64,000 nt of DNA from Paenibacillus sp. FSL K6-3182 (GCF_037976325.1 NZ_CP150265.1:2475501-2539500); one strand, 5' to 3'. Shown: positions 1 to 9,026, counted from the first letter of the stretch. Translations and numbers: made by a program. The notes: generated by a model from the letters alone, not told the origin.

Positions 1-769
1 ATCCGTACTGCCGTATGAAGAAGCAGTCAAAACGAGATTTAATATCATTCCGCGAAGTATTTCCTTTGAAGCCTATGAATACGTTTTCTCGAAAAATACG
101 ATTCTTATGTCGGTTGTGGTTTCCGTATTCGTTACGGTTATTGGTACGCTATACCAGCTTTTGATTACATCTATTGCGGCATATCCGTTGACGAAACAAG
201 ATCTTCCGGGTAGAACCGCTATCTTTCTCTTTATCATATTCACGATGTTTTTTGGCGGGGGGCTCATTCCTTATTACTTGCTAATCAAGAGCCTTGGGAT
301 GGTAAATAGTTTGGCCGTTATGATCATTCCGGCAGCGTTAAGCACTTATAACTTGATTGTGCTCAAAACATTTTTTCAAAATATCCCAATTGATCTGGAG
401 GAATCAGCAAAAATCGATGGGGCTGGTTATATGAGAGTGTTCTTTCAGATCATCATCCCCTTATCGTTTCCTGCTCTGGCAACTATCGCATTATTTATCG
501 CGGTTGGGCAATGGAACAACTGGTACGTTCCGATGTTGTTTCTTAACGATAAGGAACTATGGCCGTTAGCGATGGTGTTAAGGGATGTTCTGATTAATAA
601 CAATATGGAATTGACCCGCAGCGGCAGCTTCGTAAGCAAGGATTTCATGCTGGGTGACACCATTAAGAATGCGATTGTAATGGTTTCTGTCATTCCCATC
701 ATCATTGTATATCCTTTCATTCAGAAGCACTTTGTTAAAGGGGTGATGATTGGATCAATCAAGAGTTGA
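1..769 (+). CDS. Sugar ABC transporter permease, LplC type (5' end missing)
   Basis: The frame is open from base 2, so the gene starts upstream of the window and about 255 residues are visible. It is an inner-membrane permease of the binding-protein-dependent carbohydrate family, carrying an oligosaccharide across the membrane with an ATPase that is not in view. Several hydrophobic segments are present. The cytoplasmic EAA loop that docks on the ATPase reads EESAKIDGAGYMRVFFQIIIP, followed by a typical C-terminus ending in GVMIGSIKS. The binding lipoprotein gene follows about 60 bases later, so the two form the end of an Lpl-type operon. The family is certain; the substrate is unknown. Confidence 0.93.
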   Translation, partial: SVLPYEEAVKTRFNIIPRSISFEAYEYVFSKNTILMSVVVSVFVTVIGTLYQLLITSIAAYPLTKQDLPGRTAIFLFIIFTMFFGGGLIPYYLLIKSLGMVNSLAVMIIPAALSTYNLIVLKTFFQNIPIDLEESAKIDGAGYMRVFFQIIIPLSFPALATIALFIAVGQWNNWYVPMLFLNDKELWPLAMVLRDVLINNNMELTRSGSFVSKDFMLGDTIKNAIVMVSVIPIIIVYPFIQKHFVKGVMIGSIKS

Positions 770-827
770 AAGTCAGTCAGATTACTAGAATGAATTAATT
801 ATTCATTAAAGGGGAGTAGTGAACAAC

Positions 828-2423
828 ATGTTGAATAGAAAGAAAGGTCTCATTTTATTGCTTGCAGTTGTGTTGTTATTTGTTGGGATTATTGCAGGAT
901 GTGGAAGCAATAATGAGAAAAACGAAGCGGGTGAGTCTTCTTCAACTGCAAGCCCAAGTTCTAAACCAGTCGTTGAAAATACAAAGCCTGTTGAATTATC
1001 CGTATTTAGTTGGATGTTCGAGGGAGCTGACTCGCAGGATTCTCAAATCTATAAGTACTTGCAGGAAAAGCTCAACATCCGCTTGAAGCCGATTACAGCT
1101 TCGTGGAATGACTGGGAAGAGAAGCTGAACGTGATGATTGCCTCTGGGGAGATGCCCGATGTATTTGTTTCCTACGGCGTTGACCGTCCGGTTCAATATC
1201 GTCAGTGGATTAAAGAGAGCATGCTTCTTCCGCTTTCAGATTACTCTGAGCAGTATCCGAATATTAAAGCGTCACTTGCCAACTTTGAACATTTAGCTAA
1301 AACGACCGACAACAAACATTATGCGCTCCCTATATTCAATGAATCCGGAAGCGGCAAGATGGCGGTGAGCGGTCACAATATACTAATTCGTAAGGATTGG
1401 CTGGATAAGCTAAATCTAGAAGTACCAAAGACGATCGATGAGTTCTATGCGGTTGCTAAGGCATTTGCCGAGGGTGATCCAGACGGCAATAACAAGAAGG
1501 ATACGTACGGTTATTCCTCCAGCGCTGGAGGGATTTGGTGGCAATATCCACTGTTCAACGCGTTCGACACGAGCACTGATAGGTGGGAGAAGAAAGATGG
1601 GCAATGGGCGCCGGAGGTGCTTTCCGATGAAACGAGAGACGGGCTTTCTTTTCTAAACCAGCTTTACAAGGAAAAAATTCTTGATCCTGAGTTTATGTTG
1701 AATACAGATGATCAGAAAATCGAGAAATTCATAACGGGCAAAGTCGGAATCATGATTCATAACGCAAATGCGACCTTCTATAATGATTTTTATGATAAGT
1801 TCAAGCAGGCATATCCCAATGCCGATCCGAAGTCAATTTTCACATGGGTAGGTACCTTGGTAGGGAAAACAGGCGCTCAGCGAATGGATGGCTTCAATAA
1901 CTTCTGGGCGGAAACGTCTATTAATGCCAACATCTCGGATGAGAAAAAGAAAAAAGCGTTGGAGCTGCTAGACTACCTCCTCTCAAGTGAAGGGCAGCAG
2001 CTTATGATGAACGGCATTGAAGGGGTCCACTACAGCAAAGACGGAGATAAAATCACACCCCTCATGACGGATGAAGAAAAGGGCAAAGATAAAGCCTTTT
2101 CATTAAAAGCATTGGTTTCTTGGAATTCGGACTTCCTAGCCGACAGTACGCCTAATAAAGAGGACATTGTAGCAATGGCAAAATCGACAGGCGACTTCGC
2201 CGTTCCGAATCCGTTAGCTTATTTAAACATTAATCCTGAGGAACTCGATCCGAGTATTCCAAGCCAGCTGAATGATTTGGTAAATGAAAAATTCGTAAAA
2301 ATAATTGTGGAATCCAAGGACGTTCCTGCGGATTTCGCTTCCTTCAAGGAAGAGTGGTTGTCTAAAGGCGGTACGAAAGTGATTGAAGCAACGAATAAGC
2401 AAGCGCAAGCGGAAGGTCGCTAA
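828..2423 (+). CDS. Extracellular sugar-binding lipoprotein, LplA type
   Basis: This is the substrate-binding lipoprotein of the upstream permease. It has a lysine-rich start, a hydrophobic stretch and a lipobox (GIIAGCGS), so it should be anchored outside the membrane. A Ser/Thr/Pro-rich linker follows, then a full binding-protein fold of about 490 residues, usual for the large LplA group. I chose ATG 828 because the GGGGAG at 811-816 lies 11 bases before it; GTG at 819 is in frame but only two bases from that ribosome site. A hairpin with a T-run follows the stop codon. The neighbouring GH43-like gene suggests a plant-polysaccharide oligosaccharide ligand, which is inference. Confidence 0.93.
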   Translation: MLNRKKGLILLLAVVLLFVGIIAGCGSNNEKNEAGESSSTASPSSKPVVENTKPVELSVFSWMFEGADSQDSQIYKYLQEKLNIRLKPITASWNDWEEKLNVMIASGEMPDVFVSYGVDRPVQYRQWIKESMLLPLSDYSEQYPNIKASLANFEHLAKTTDNKHYALPIFNESGSGKMAVSGHNILIRKDWLDKLNLEVPKTIDEFYAVAKAFAEGDPDGNNKKDTYGYSSSAGGIWWQYPLFNAFDTSTDRWEKKDGQWAPEVLSDETRDGLSFLNQLYKEKILDPEFMLNTDDQKIEKFITGKVGIMIHNANATFYNDFYDKFKQAYPNADPKSIFTWVGTLVGKTGAQRMDGFNNFWAETSINANISDEKKKKALELLDYLLSSEGQQLMMNGIEGVHYSKDGDKITPLMTDEEKGKDKAFSLKALVSWNSDFLADSTPNKEDIVAMAKSTGDFAVPNPLAYLNINPEELDPSIPSQLNDLVNEKFVKIIVESKDVPADFASFKEEWLSKGGTKVIEATNKQAQAEGR

Positions 2424-2451
2424 ATCCGCGAGAAAGCTCGTTTAGTGTAGG

Positions 2452-2493
2452 AAGAGACCTTGCTGGAGCCGAATTTATCAGCAAGGTCTCTTT
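2452..2493 (+). terminator. Rho-independent terminator after the binding protein
   Basis: A perfect 14-base-pair stem (AAGAGACCTTGCTG paired with CAGCAAGGTCTCTT) with a 13-base loop is followed by a short T-run. It lies between the binding-protein gene and the GH43-like gene and would reduce or stop read-through. Confidence 0.85.
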
Positions 2494-2543
2494 AATTGGG
2501 CGAAAATTACATATTTGCAACGCTAAGAGTGGAGGTTGTTGGA

Positions 2544-3497
2544 ATGATAAAGTATGAGGATTTTCAGCCGGGCGAATTGTGGCTGGATACGAATGGAAAG
2601 CCTATTCAGGCACATGGCGGCAGTATATTATTCGATAACGGTAAGTATTACTGGTATGGAGAGAATAAAGACGGCCCGAACAGTTTAGGTCGGATCGGTA
2701 TTCAGCGCGTAGACATCATTGGCATATCCTGCTACTCTTCAAGTGATTTATACAACTGGTCATTCGAAGGCATCGTGTTGCCTGCGGTTTCCGATGATCC
2801 GAATCACGACCTTCATCCGTCTAAAGTAGCGGAGCGTCCGAAGGTTCTGAAGAACGATCGGACTGGTCAATACGTCATGTGGCTTCATATTGATAGTGAG
2901 GACTATACGCTGGCTAAAACCGGCGTGGCCGTAAGTGAAAATCCAGCGGGACCATTTGAATATGTGGGAAGCAAGCGTCCTAACGACGTGGATAGCCGTG
3001 ATATGACATTATTTAAAGACGACGATGGAACGGCGTATTTAATTCATTCGTCTGACTGGAACAAAACCCTGATCATTTCGAGGTTAACGGATGATTATAC
3101 AGATTTGAATGGCGAGTTTACGAAAGCGTTCATCGACCAGTCCCGGGAAGCGCCGGCGGTGTTTAAACATGAGGGGAAGTATTACTTGCTATCCTCGGGT
3201 TGTACGGGGTGGTATCCCAATGCGGCTCTCGTTGCCGAGTCGGATCGAATGATGGGACGGTGGGAGCTAAGGGATAATCCGTTAAGTGGACCAAATGCCC
3301 GTAAGACGTTTTATGCGCAGAGCACGTATGTGTTTCCTGTTCAGGGATTGGAGAACAGCTTTATTTTTATGGCTGACCGATGGCGGCCGGAAGAGCTAGC
3401 GGATTCAAGATATGTATGGCTTCCTATCACTTTTATGGAAGATGGGATAGAAATCAAGTGGGCGGATCGCTGGGATTTGAATACGTTTCGAAGATGA
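2544..3497 (+). CDS. Glycoside hydrolase family 43-like protein (five-bladed propeller)
   Basis: A 317-residue protein without a signal peptide, so a cytoplasmic enzyme on imported oligosaccharides. The opening DTNGKPIQAHGGSILFDNG followed by YYWYGENK, then SRDMTLFKDDDGTAYLIHSS and EAPAVFKHEGKYYLLSS, are typical of GH43-type beta-propellers, in which three acidic residues drive glycoside hydrolysis. The start is ATG 2544, eight bases after GGAGG at 2531-2535; an upstream in-frame TTG has no such site. It sits downstream of the Lpl transporter but behind a terminator. Galactosidase, xylosidase and arabinofuranosidase are all possible activities; I cannot choose among them. Confidence 0.85.
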   Translation: MIKYEDFQPGELWLDTNGKPIQAHGGSILFDNGKYYWYGENKDGPNSLGRIGIQRVDIIGISCYSSSDLYNWSFEGIVLPAVSDDPNHDLHPSKVAERPKVLKNDRTGQYVMWLHIDSEDYTLAKTGVAVSENPAGPFEYVGSKRPNDVDSRDMTLFKDDDGTAYLIHSSDWNKTLIISRLTDDYTDLNGEFTKAFIDQSREAPAVFKHEGKYYLLSSGCTGWYPNAALVAESDRMMGRWELRDNPLSGPNARKTFYAQSTYVFPVQGLENSFIFMADRWRPEELADSRYVWLPITFMEDGIEIKWADRWDLNTFRR

Positions 3498-3508
3498 ATA
3501 GATGAATT

Positions 3509-3537
3509 AAGGCCGTTCCTCAGGTAGGAGCGGCCTT
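3509..3537 (+). terminator. Hairpin, probable terminator after the GH43-like gene
   Basis: AAGGCCGTTCCT pairs with AGGAGCGGCCTT (one G-T pair) around a five-base loop just after the stop codon. The T-run is poor, so termination may be inefficient. Confidence 0.6.
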
Positions 3538-3639
3538 ATGTTATTGAACTGAATAACCTTATTTTGTACCTACTATATGGACAGAGACACACTTTCTTAA
3601 AACTTGTATTCAAAAGCATAAGAAATAATTCGTAAATTC

Positions 3640-3971
3640 TGAAATGCCAAAACCGCTCGTACAAGCTACTGTAATCGAAATATTGGTGTAATTGCTAAAA
3701 GCTATGTATAGTCGATTTGAAGGCTATTTCAGAAAAGATACATCTTCATCCTGTTTAACTAGGTAAGCTGTTTAAAGCCGAAGAAGACATCTCCTATAAT
3801 GATTATTTGTTAAGCGTGCATATGGAAAAGTCTAAAGAGTTGTTGCTTTATTCCGATAAAAAAAGTATATGAATTGCTCCTCAAGAGGTAGATTATCGGA
3901 AATTGGTTTAGTTTTATAAAAAATCAAGGAATATACTCGTGTTAGCTCGAATGAATATCACAATAAAGTGA
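3640..3971 (+). pseudogene. Decayed YesN/AraC-type response-regulator C-terminus
   Basis: No open gene exists here, but reading through stops gives a recognisable AraC-type DNA-binding domain. From 3714 in one frame come DLKAISEKIHLHPV, a stop, LGKLFKAEEDISYNDYLL, then VHMEKSKELLLYSDKK, matching the usual YesN helix-turn-helix order (LxELAEKVHLNPxYLGKLFK...). Further frameshifts and stops break the second helix-turn-helix before 3971. A frame change near 3712 precedes it, with a weak upstream match. The fragment is the relic of a two-component regulator that probably once served the Lpl transporter or the fucosidase beside it. The rest of 3538-4039 shows nothing recognisable. Confidence 0.7.
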
Positions 3972-4039
3972 AAATGTGTTAGTAGCTTATTTCCTAGTGT
4001 GAATAAAAATACTCCATTAATGAAGAAGAGGTGCTTAAG

Positions 4040-5305
4040 ATGACAGTAAATTCTATTATTAAGCCAAGCCCGAAACAGCTCGAGTATCAATCCTGGGAGT
4101 TCGGATTATTTGTGCATTTTGGTCTACGTACGTTTTATGAAGGGTACGTAGATTTTGATCCAAGAGGCATGTCCCCCGAGTTGTTTAACCCGCAGCAATT
4201 GGATTGTGAGCAATGGATCCGTACGGCGAAGGAAGCTGGAATGAATTATGCTGTACTTACGGCTAAACATCATGATGGATTTTCTAATTGGCCGTCGCAG
4301 TACAGCTCGTTCTCTACGAAACAATCGTCATGGAAGGATGGTCAGGGTGATGTTGTTCGGGAGTTTATAGAGGCTTGTCGAAAATATGATGTAAAGCCTG
4401 GTTTATATTATTCTCCTTTTGACGGATCTGCGGATTTCTATAACCAGGATGCAAGCGCTTACGATGATTATTTTGTAAATCAAATTACAGAGCTGCTAGG
4501 TCAATATGGAGAGATTGATATTTTGTGGTTTGACGGTTGCGGCTCGGAGGATCATGAATATGATTGGAAACGGATCATCGGAGAAATTCGCCGCCTTCAA
4601 CCGAATATTTTAATTTTTAATATGGGAGATCCTGATTTCCGTTGGGTGGGGAATGAGGATGGCATTGCGCCGATTCCATGCTGGAATGTCGTGGATTCGC
4701 TTGAGTTTTCGATCATGACCGAGGAAAAGGAAGCTTTGACGGATAAGCTATGGCTGCCTGCGGAATGTGATGTGCAGATGCGAGCGAATTGGTTTTATAG
4801 TGATAGCGACGAGCATACGATCAAAAGTCTGGATCAGCTCATGGGCTTATACTATTATTCGGTAGGGCGCGGTGCGAATTTGCTGCTGAATATCGGCCCG
4901 GATAGACAAGGCTTGCTGCCTTCGAAAGACGTAAGCCGACTGGCTGCAATGGGTGCAGATATACGAAGAAGATTTGACAGCCCTATCGCGACCTTGGAGC
5001 AATGTACTCACAACCAGCATGAATGGGTTTATGAGCCTGCTCATCCACATCTGATAGATCATATTGTTATTCAAGAGGATTTATCTTCTGGGGAGCATAT
5101 TCTTAATTTTCAAATCAATATTATGACAGAGAAATCGCATCGAACCATAACGGTATATGAGGGACAAAACATTGGTCATAAGGCGATTGTACGAATTCCG
5201 CCTGTTAAAGTTCGAGGCGTCACTCTAACCGTGACAAAGTCGCAAGGCGAGCCTACTATTAAGGAGCTGTCATTTTATTACGTTGGGGAGATTGGGAATG
5301 GATAA
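4040..5305 (+). CDS. Alpha-L-fucosidase, glycoside hydrolase family 29
   Basis: A 421-residue cytoplasmic enzyme (no signal peptide) predicted to release alpha-linked L-fucose. The GH29 signature is clear: WEFGLFVHFG near the N-terminus, AVLTAKHHDGFSNWPS, YYSPFDG, and DILWFDG, in which Asp165 should be the catalytic nucleophile. A C-terminal beta-sandwich region follows. ATG 4040 is preferred, about seven bases from AAGAGGTG; the in-frame GTG at 4031 lies inside that ribosome site. The stop overlaps the start of the metallophosphoesterase gene by eight bases, so the two are translationally coupled. A broken regulator lies just upstream. The general acid/base residue could not be assigned by eye. 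Confidence 0.9.
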   Translation: MTVNSIIKPSPKQLEYQSWEFGLFVHFGLRTFYEGYVDFDPRGMSPELFNPQQLDCEQWIRTAKEAGMNYAVLTAKHHDGFSNWPSQYSSFSTKQSSWKDGQGDVVREFIEACRKYDVKPGLYYSPFDGSADFYNQDASAYDDYFVNQITELLGQYGEIDILWFDGCGSEDHEYDWKRIIGEIRRLQPNILIFNMGDPDFRWVGNEDGIAPIPCWNVVDSLEFSIMTEEKEALTDKLWLPAECDVQMRANWFYSDSDEHTIKSLDQLMGLYYYSVGRGANLLLNIGPDRQGLLPSKDVSRLAAMGADIRRRFDSPIATLEQCTHNQHEWVYEPAHPHLIDHIVIQEDLSSGEHILNFQINIMTEKSHRTITVYEGQNIGHKAIVRIPPVKVRGVTLTVTKSQGEPTIKELSFYYVGEIGNG

Positions 5306-6212
5306 AGCATTAAAGTTTCGTACTGACGGTACATTCAAAATAGTCCAGTTTTCTGATACTGAGTATATGGATGACGTCGCTGACCTAAATGAGCGAACCG
5401 CTGACATGATGCGAACCGTCATGGAGACGGAGCAGCCTGATCTTGTTGTATTTGCAGGTGATGTCATTGGCAGTTTGCGCTGCAGCAACCCAGAGCAGTC
5501 ATTCCGAGATGCAGTATCAACTATAGAAGCGATGAAAGTCCCGTGGGTTGCTATTTTCGGCAATCACGACTCAGAAGCGGGAATTACAAGGGAACAGCTA
5601 ATGGATATTCAACTGAGCCATAGCTATTGCGCCGCTGAACGGACGGCTGAGCATGTCAGCGGCGTAGGCAATTATGTGTTGAGAATACAGGGTAGTGATG
5701 AACGTTTCGCGGCAGCTTTATATTTTTTGGATAGCGGCAGTTATTCTGTCCTTCCTCACATTCATGGATACGATTGGATTCGCAGAGATCAAATTGACTG
5801 GTATGCAGCACAATCGCAGGCATTCACGGATCAGAACGGAGGACAACCTATACCTTCACTAGCTTTTTTCCATATTCCGCTGCCGGAGTATCAAGAGGTA
5901 TGGAATAAGGCCGAGTGCCATGGCGAAAAGAGAGAAGAGGTTTCTTGCCCTCGTATCAACAGCGGTTTATTTTCCGCAATGGTAGAGATGGGCGATGTTA
6001 TGGGGACCTTTGCAGGGCATGATCACGGAAATGATTATTCGGGCGAGCATCATGGCATTCGCCTTTGTTATGGACGCTCTTCAAGCTATATTATATGGGA
6101 TACGGATATTCCAATTGGTGCAAGAGTGATTGAATTGCAACAGGGATCCAGAACATTTGATACTTGGCTGAGATTAAGTGATGGATCGACTCAGCAGCGC
6201 TCGATAGGGTAA
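5298..6212 (+). CDS. Calcineurin-like metallophosphoesterase with altered first motif
   Basis: A 304-residue protein of the binuclear metallophosphoesterase superfamily, probably cytoplasmic. Motifs seen in order: FSDTEYMDD (residues 18-26), VVFAGDVIG, FGNHDSE and GTFAGHDHGND. The first motif is normally D-x-H; here it is Asp20-Thr-Glu22, so one metal ligand is changed. The remaining GD, GNHD and GHDHG motifs are intact. ATG 5298 sits seven bases after GGGGAG and overlaps the fucosidase stop, which links its role to fucosidase products or to a phosphorylated intermediate. The substrate is unknown. Confidence 0.85.
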   Translation: MDKALKFRTDGTFKIVQFSDTEYMDDVADLNERTADMMRTVMETEQPDLVVFAGDVIGSLRCSNPEQSFRDAVSTIEAMKVPWVAIFGNHDSEAGITREQLMDIQLSHSYCAAERTAEHVSGVGNYVLRIQGSDERFAAALYFLDSGSYSVLPHIHGYDWIRRDQIDWYAAQSQAFTDQNGGQPIPSLAFFHIPLPEYQEVWNKAECHGEKREEVSCPRINSGLFSAMVEMGDVMGTFAGHDHGNDYSGEHHGIRLCYGRSSSYIIWDTDIPIGARVIELQQGSRTFDTWLRLSDGSTQQRSIG

Positions 6213-6273
6213 TATTTAGAAACCGTCAATAAACGTTAGAATTTGTTATAATGGATAACAAGCGTTATGTTGG

Positions 6274-6302
6274 CCTCCACTCACAGCGGTGGAGGTTTTT
6301 TC
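6274..6302 (+). terminator. Rho-independent terminator of the fucosidase operon
   Basis: CCTCCAC pairs with GTGGAGG around an eight-base loop, directly followed by six T. It ends the fucosidase/metallophosphoesterase transcript. Confidence 0.85.
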
Positions 6303-6360
6303 ATGCTACGAATCCCTCAATAAATATTTATAATATAAAACATAGAAACGAGGAGGAAAT

Positions 6361-6930
6361 ATGTCCTGGAGCAAATTGAAGCAACAGCTTGAGAGTTTTC
6401 TATCTCCTGCTTTACATGGCAGGTTCGAATATCGTGCAACCAGCTATCGTTATTTACCTGACAAAGCAGGTCAATGTTATATTGCGGTAGATAAAAAGAA
6501 CGTACTCAGTATGAGTGATAGCACTACTTTAATTAGATGGTATCAGACGGAGCTGGAAATTAAGAATGATTCAGCTATCGAAATTCCTATCAAGAATGAA
6601 GAAATTGAAACGGTGAGAAAAGATACCAATGGGAAAGTTCCTGAGGATCGTCTAAAAGTAATGGCAAGAAGCAGAAAACTATCCGAATATGCTAAGGAAA
6701 TTTTTTCAGCACAATCATCATTAAGTAAATCAAATTTTGTCGTTGTAGCTAATAAGTTTTTATCCACTTCTATAGTGGAAAGCCTAGAGAGCAATGATAT
6801 TTTATTGAATATTCTAGCTTTGGTGGACAGACGAGTTGGGAAAAAGCGGCTTTTAAACATGGCCGAGCAGATGAAGCTAAAGCATCCCATTGTGCAGTAT
6901 TTTTATGAACTACGGCTGAATACGTTATGA
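6361..6930 (+). CDS. Conserved small protein, possibly SF0329 family
   Basis: A 189-residue soluble protein with no signal or membrane segment. The opening MSWSKLKQQLESFLSPAL and the following YRATSYRYLPDKAGQCYIAVDKKN resemble a group of Bacillota proteins of unknown function that I recall as the SF0329 family; that name is from memory and unverified. The C-terminal half is helical and charged. It has a strong ribosome site (GAGGAGG, about six bases from the ATG) and stands alone between a terminator and the convergent AraC gene. No function can be stated. Confidence 0.7.
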   Translation: MSWSKLKQQLESFLSPALHGRFEYRATSYRYLPDKAGQCYIAVDKKNVLSMSDSTTLIRWYQTELEIKNDSAIEIPIKNEEIETVRKDTNGKVPEDRLKVMARSRKLSEYAKEIFSAQSSLSKSNFVVVANKFLSTSIVESLESNDILLNILALVDRRVGKKRLLNMAEQMKLKHPIVQYFYELRLNTL

Positions 6931-6951
6931 GAATAAGTAACTCATTCACCT

Positions 6952-7701
6952 CTAATCACCAGCGAGCTCTCTATACTGCTTCGGGGTTATCTCCGTTTCC
7001 CGCTTAAATAGGCTGCAAAACTGCGCATCCGTCGAAAAGCCGCATTCCATAGCGATAACCGATATTTGCAAGGGGGTATGCCTAAGCATTGTTTTGGCAT
7101 GCTCGATCCTACGCTGTAAAATATATTGGCTGGGAGATAACTTGATCTTCTCTTTGAACAAATGACGAAACCGATCATAGCTATAACCAGATTGGTCGGC
7201 AAGAGCTTGAAAGTCAATTTTCTGCGTATAGTACTCATCGATGAAAGCCTGGGCAAATCGGATAATGTCATAGCGGCTATCTGGTTCTTGGGAAGGTTGA
7301 GCCCGCAGTACCTCCAAATATAGGCGCGAAATCAAATTATCGAGCAATTGCTTATAGAAGGGGGGCTTATCACGAAGCTCCTTTGCCATCATCTGCATGA
7401 GGCCAAGAATAGGCCTTGACGGGGAATCCTGGTAGATTCCTTCTTTCAAGGGAGGATAGACGGTGCTGGTGAATCCCGTAAACATAACCTTCGATTGTTT
7501 GCCATGCCGTTCATCGTGAGGCGTGCAGGGTGCTATTATCGCATAATCACCTGCCTTGAAAACATGTTCGGCATCCCCGATTCGAGTTGTCCCCTGACCG
7601 CAGTCGTAATAAACCAGCTCATAACACTGATGGTGATGCATTGCAATATGCTCATGCTTCGCTCTCGTTTCTTGATAAAAGAAGTCCAATGAGGCTGCCA
7701 T
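6952..7701 (-). CDS. AraC-family transcriptional regulator with cupin sensor domain
   Basis: A 249-residue regulator. The N-terminal cupin-like half (residues about 15-75, with HEHIAMHHHQCYELVYY and FKAGDYAIIAPCTPHDE) binds a small ligand, usually a sugar. The C-terminal half (about 150-247) has the two helix-turn-helix motifs of AraC proteins (DFQALADQSGYSYDRFRHLF and QISVIAMECGFSTDAQFCSLF). A GGAGAG site precedes the start. It is transcribed divergently from the nucleoside hydrolase gene across a 141-base gap that holds a direct repeat, so it most likely controls that gene and itself. Confidence 0.92.
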   Translation of the reverse strand: MAASLDFFYQETRAKHEHIAMHHHQCYELVYYDCGQGTTRIGDAEHVFKAGDYAIIAPCTPHDERHGKQSKVMFTGFTSTVYPPLKEGIYQDSPSRPILGLMQMMAKELRDKPPFYKQLLDNLISRLYLEVLRAQPSQEPDSRYDIIRFAQAFIDEYYTQKIDFQALADQSGYSYDRFRHLFKEKIKLSPSQYILQRRIEHAKTMLRHTPLQISVIAMECGFSTDAQFCSLFKRETEITPKQYRELAGD

Positions 7702-7786
7702 TCATAGCTCTCCTGTCATCGTAGCCAATTCGTGATATAGAACGACCGTATGATGCTACTACATTATTTAAATTATTTATAAAATG

Positions 7787-7824
7787 AATTCATTATAGCA
7801 TGGCTGAAAAGCCAATTCATTATA
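7787..7824. promoter_or_regulatory. Direct repeat in divergent promoter, likely AraC operator
   Basis: AATTCATTATA occurs at 7787-7797 and again at 7814-7824, a 27-base period (about 2.5 helical turns), between the divergent AraC gene and the nucleoside hydrolase gene. AraC-family dimers commonly bind direct repeats in such gaps. The assignment is by position and pattern only. Confidence 0.5.
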
Positions 7825-7842
7825 TAAATGGAGGTAGATGAT

Positions 7843-8772
7843 ATGGGTCTAGATTTCGAGGCATTGCCCGTAGATGAGCTGGTTCGCAAGTTGGAAGCGC
7901 CGGGTAATAGAGTTAGGATGGTGCTCGATACGGATACCTTTAACGAGATCGACGACCAATTTGCGGTTATTTATGCGCTATTGTCACCAGAAAAAATAGA
8001 GCTTCAGGCTCTATATGCAGCACCGTTCCATAATGAGCTCTCTACGGGGCCTGATGACGGGATGGAAAAAAGCTATAAGGAAATTATTCGCATTCTTAAG
8101 CTAATGAATCGAGAGGATGTCCCAGTCTATCGCGGCTCCGAAGCTTATTTGCGTGCTGTTAACTCCCCGATTCGCAGCGAGGCAGCGCTGAATTTGGTAG
8201 AACGTGCAATGGCAAGTGATAAGAATGATCCATTATATGTCGTCGGTATCGGTGCCATTACGAATATTGCGAGTGCCATTCTAATAGAGCCGCGAATCAT
8301 TGAGCGCATCGTTGTAGTCTGGCTGGGAGGCCATGCACTGGATTGGCCTGACACTCGTGAGTTTAATCTCGAACAGGATATTCATGCATCGAGAACCGTA
8401 ATGAACTGCGGAGTGCCTTTGGTCCTTATCCCATGCATGGGAGTCGCTTCAAACCTTCGTACGACACTATCGGAGGTTAGAGATTATGTGAAGCCATCCG
8501 GCGCAATTGGAGAGTACCTCTATGAGACGTACAAAAACTGCAAGGATGATCATTTCGCCTATTCCAGAGTGATATGGGATATCTCGGTTATTGCATGGCT
8601 GAATCAGCCCAAGTGGGTTCCTTCGCGGCTTATTCCAAGCCCAATCATTTCGGAGGACTTTCGCTGGAGCACGGACAGCACAAGACATTTGATACGCTGT
8701 GCAAGCTATATTGACCGTGACGCGGTATTTCAAGATCTGTTTTCTAAGCTTGCTCTAAGCAAAATGGAGTAA
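7843..8772 (+). CDS. Nucleoside hydrolase-like protein (IUNH superfamily)
   Basis: A 309-residue cytoplasmic protein of the inosine-uridine nucleoside N-ribohydrolase fold. The calcium-binding Asp cluster at the end of the first strand reads VLDTDTFNEIDDQFA, longer than the classical DxDPGxDD, as in a distinct nucleoside-hydrolase-like subgroup. YVVGIGAITNIASAI and the late DISVIAWL segment (an acidic ligand near the C-terminus) agree. ATG 7843 follows GGAGGT by seven bases; an in-frame ATG at 7828 lies before that site. Control by an AraC sugar sensor hints at an N- or O-glycoside other than a standard nucleoside, but this is inference. Confidence 0.85.
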   Translation: MGLDFEALPVDELVRKLEAPGNRVRMVLDTDTFNEIDDQFAVIYALLSPEKIELQALYAAPFHNELSTGPDDGMEKSYKEIIRILKLMNREDVPVYRGSEAYLRAVNSPIRSEAALNLVERAMASDKNDPLYVVGIGAITNIASAILIEPRIIERIVVVWLGGHALDWPDTREFNLEQDIHASRTVMNCGVPLVLIPCMGVASNLRTTLSEVRDYVKPSGAIGEYLYETYKNCKDDHFAYSRVIWDISVIAWLNQPKWVPSRLIPSPIISEDFRWSTDSTRHLIRCASYIDRDAVFQDLFSKLALSKME

Positions 8773-8865
8773 CAAGATGACCAAGCCGAGAATAACCGTC
8801 GAAGGCTAGCTCAATATGGGTCTTGTAGTGTCCGTATCTCACATTTGCTTACTAGGTTATAGCGA

Positions 8866-8906
8866 AGGGCCCCTGTTATTCCGAGCGGAATGATAGGGGC
8901 TCTTTT
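8866..8906 (+). terminator. Rho-independent terminator after nucleoside hydrolase gene
   Basis: AGGGCCCCTGTTATTCC pairs with GGAATGATAGGGGCTCT (a few G-T pairs) around the loop GAGC, followed by a T-run. Confidence 0.85.
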
Positions 8907-9026
8907 GATAGATCTTACTTTAAAAAGGGAATGTCGACGATATTTGAGGGTCGGGTGCAGACCTTGGATCCTTGAGCGTTTCAAAATATTAGTTAATATG
9001 TGGGGGCAAATCTATAATTTGTTAAG

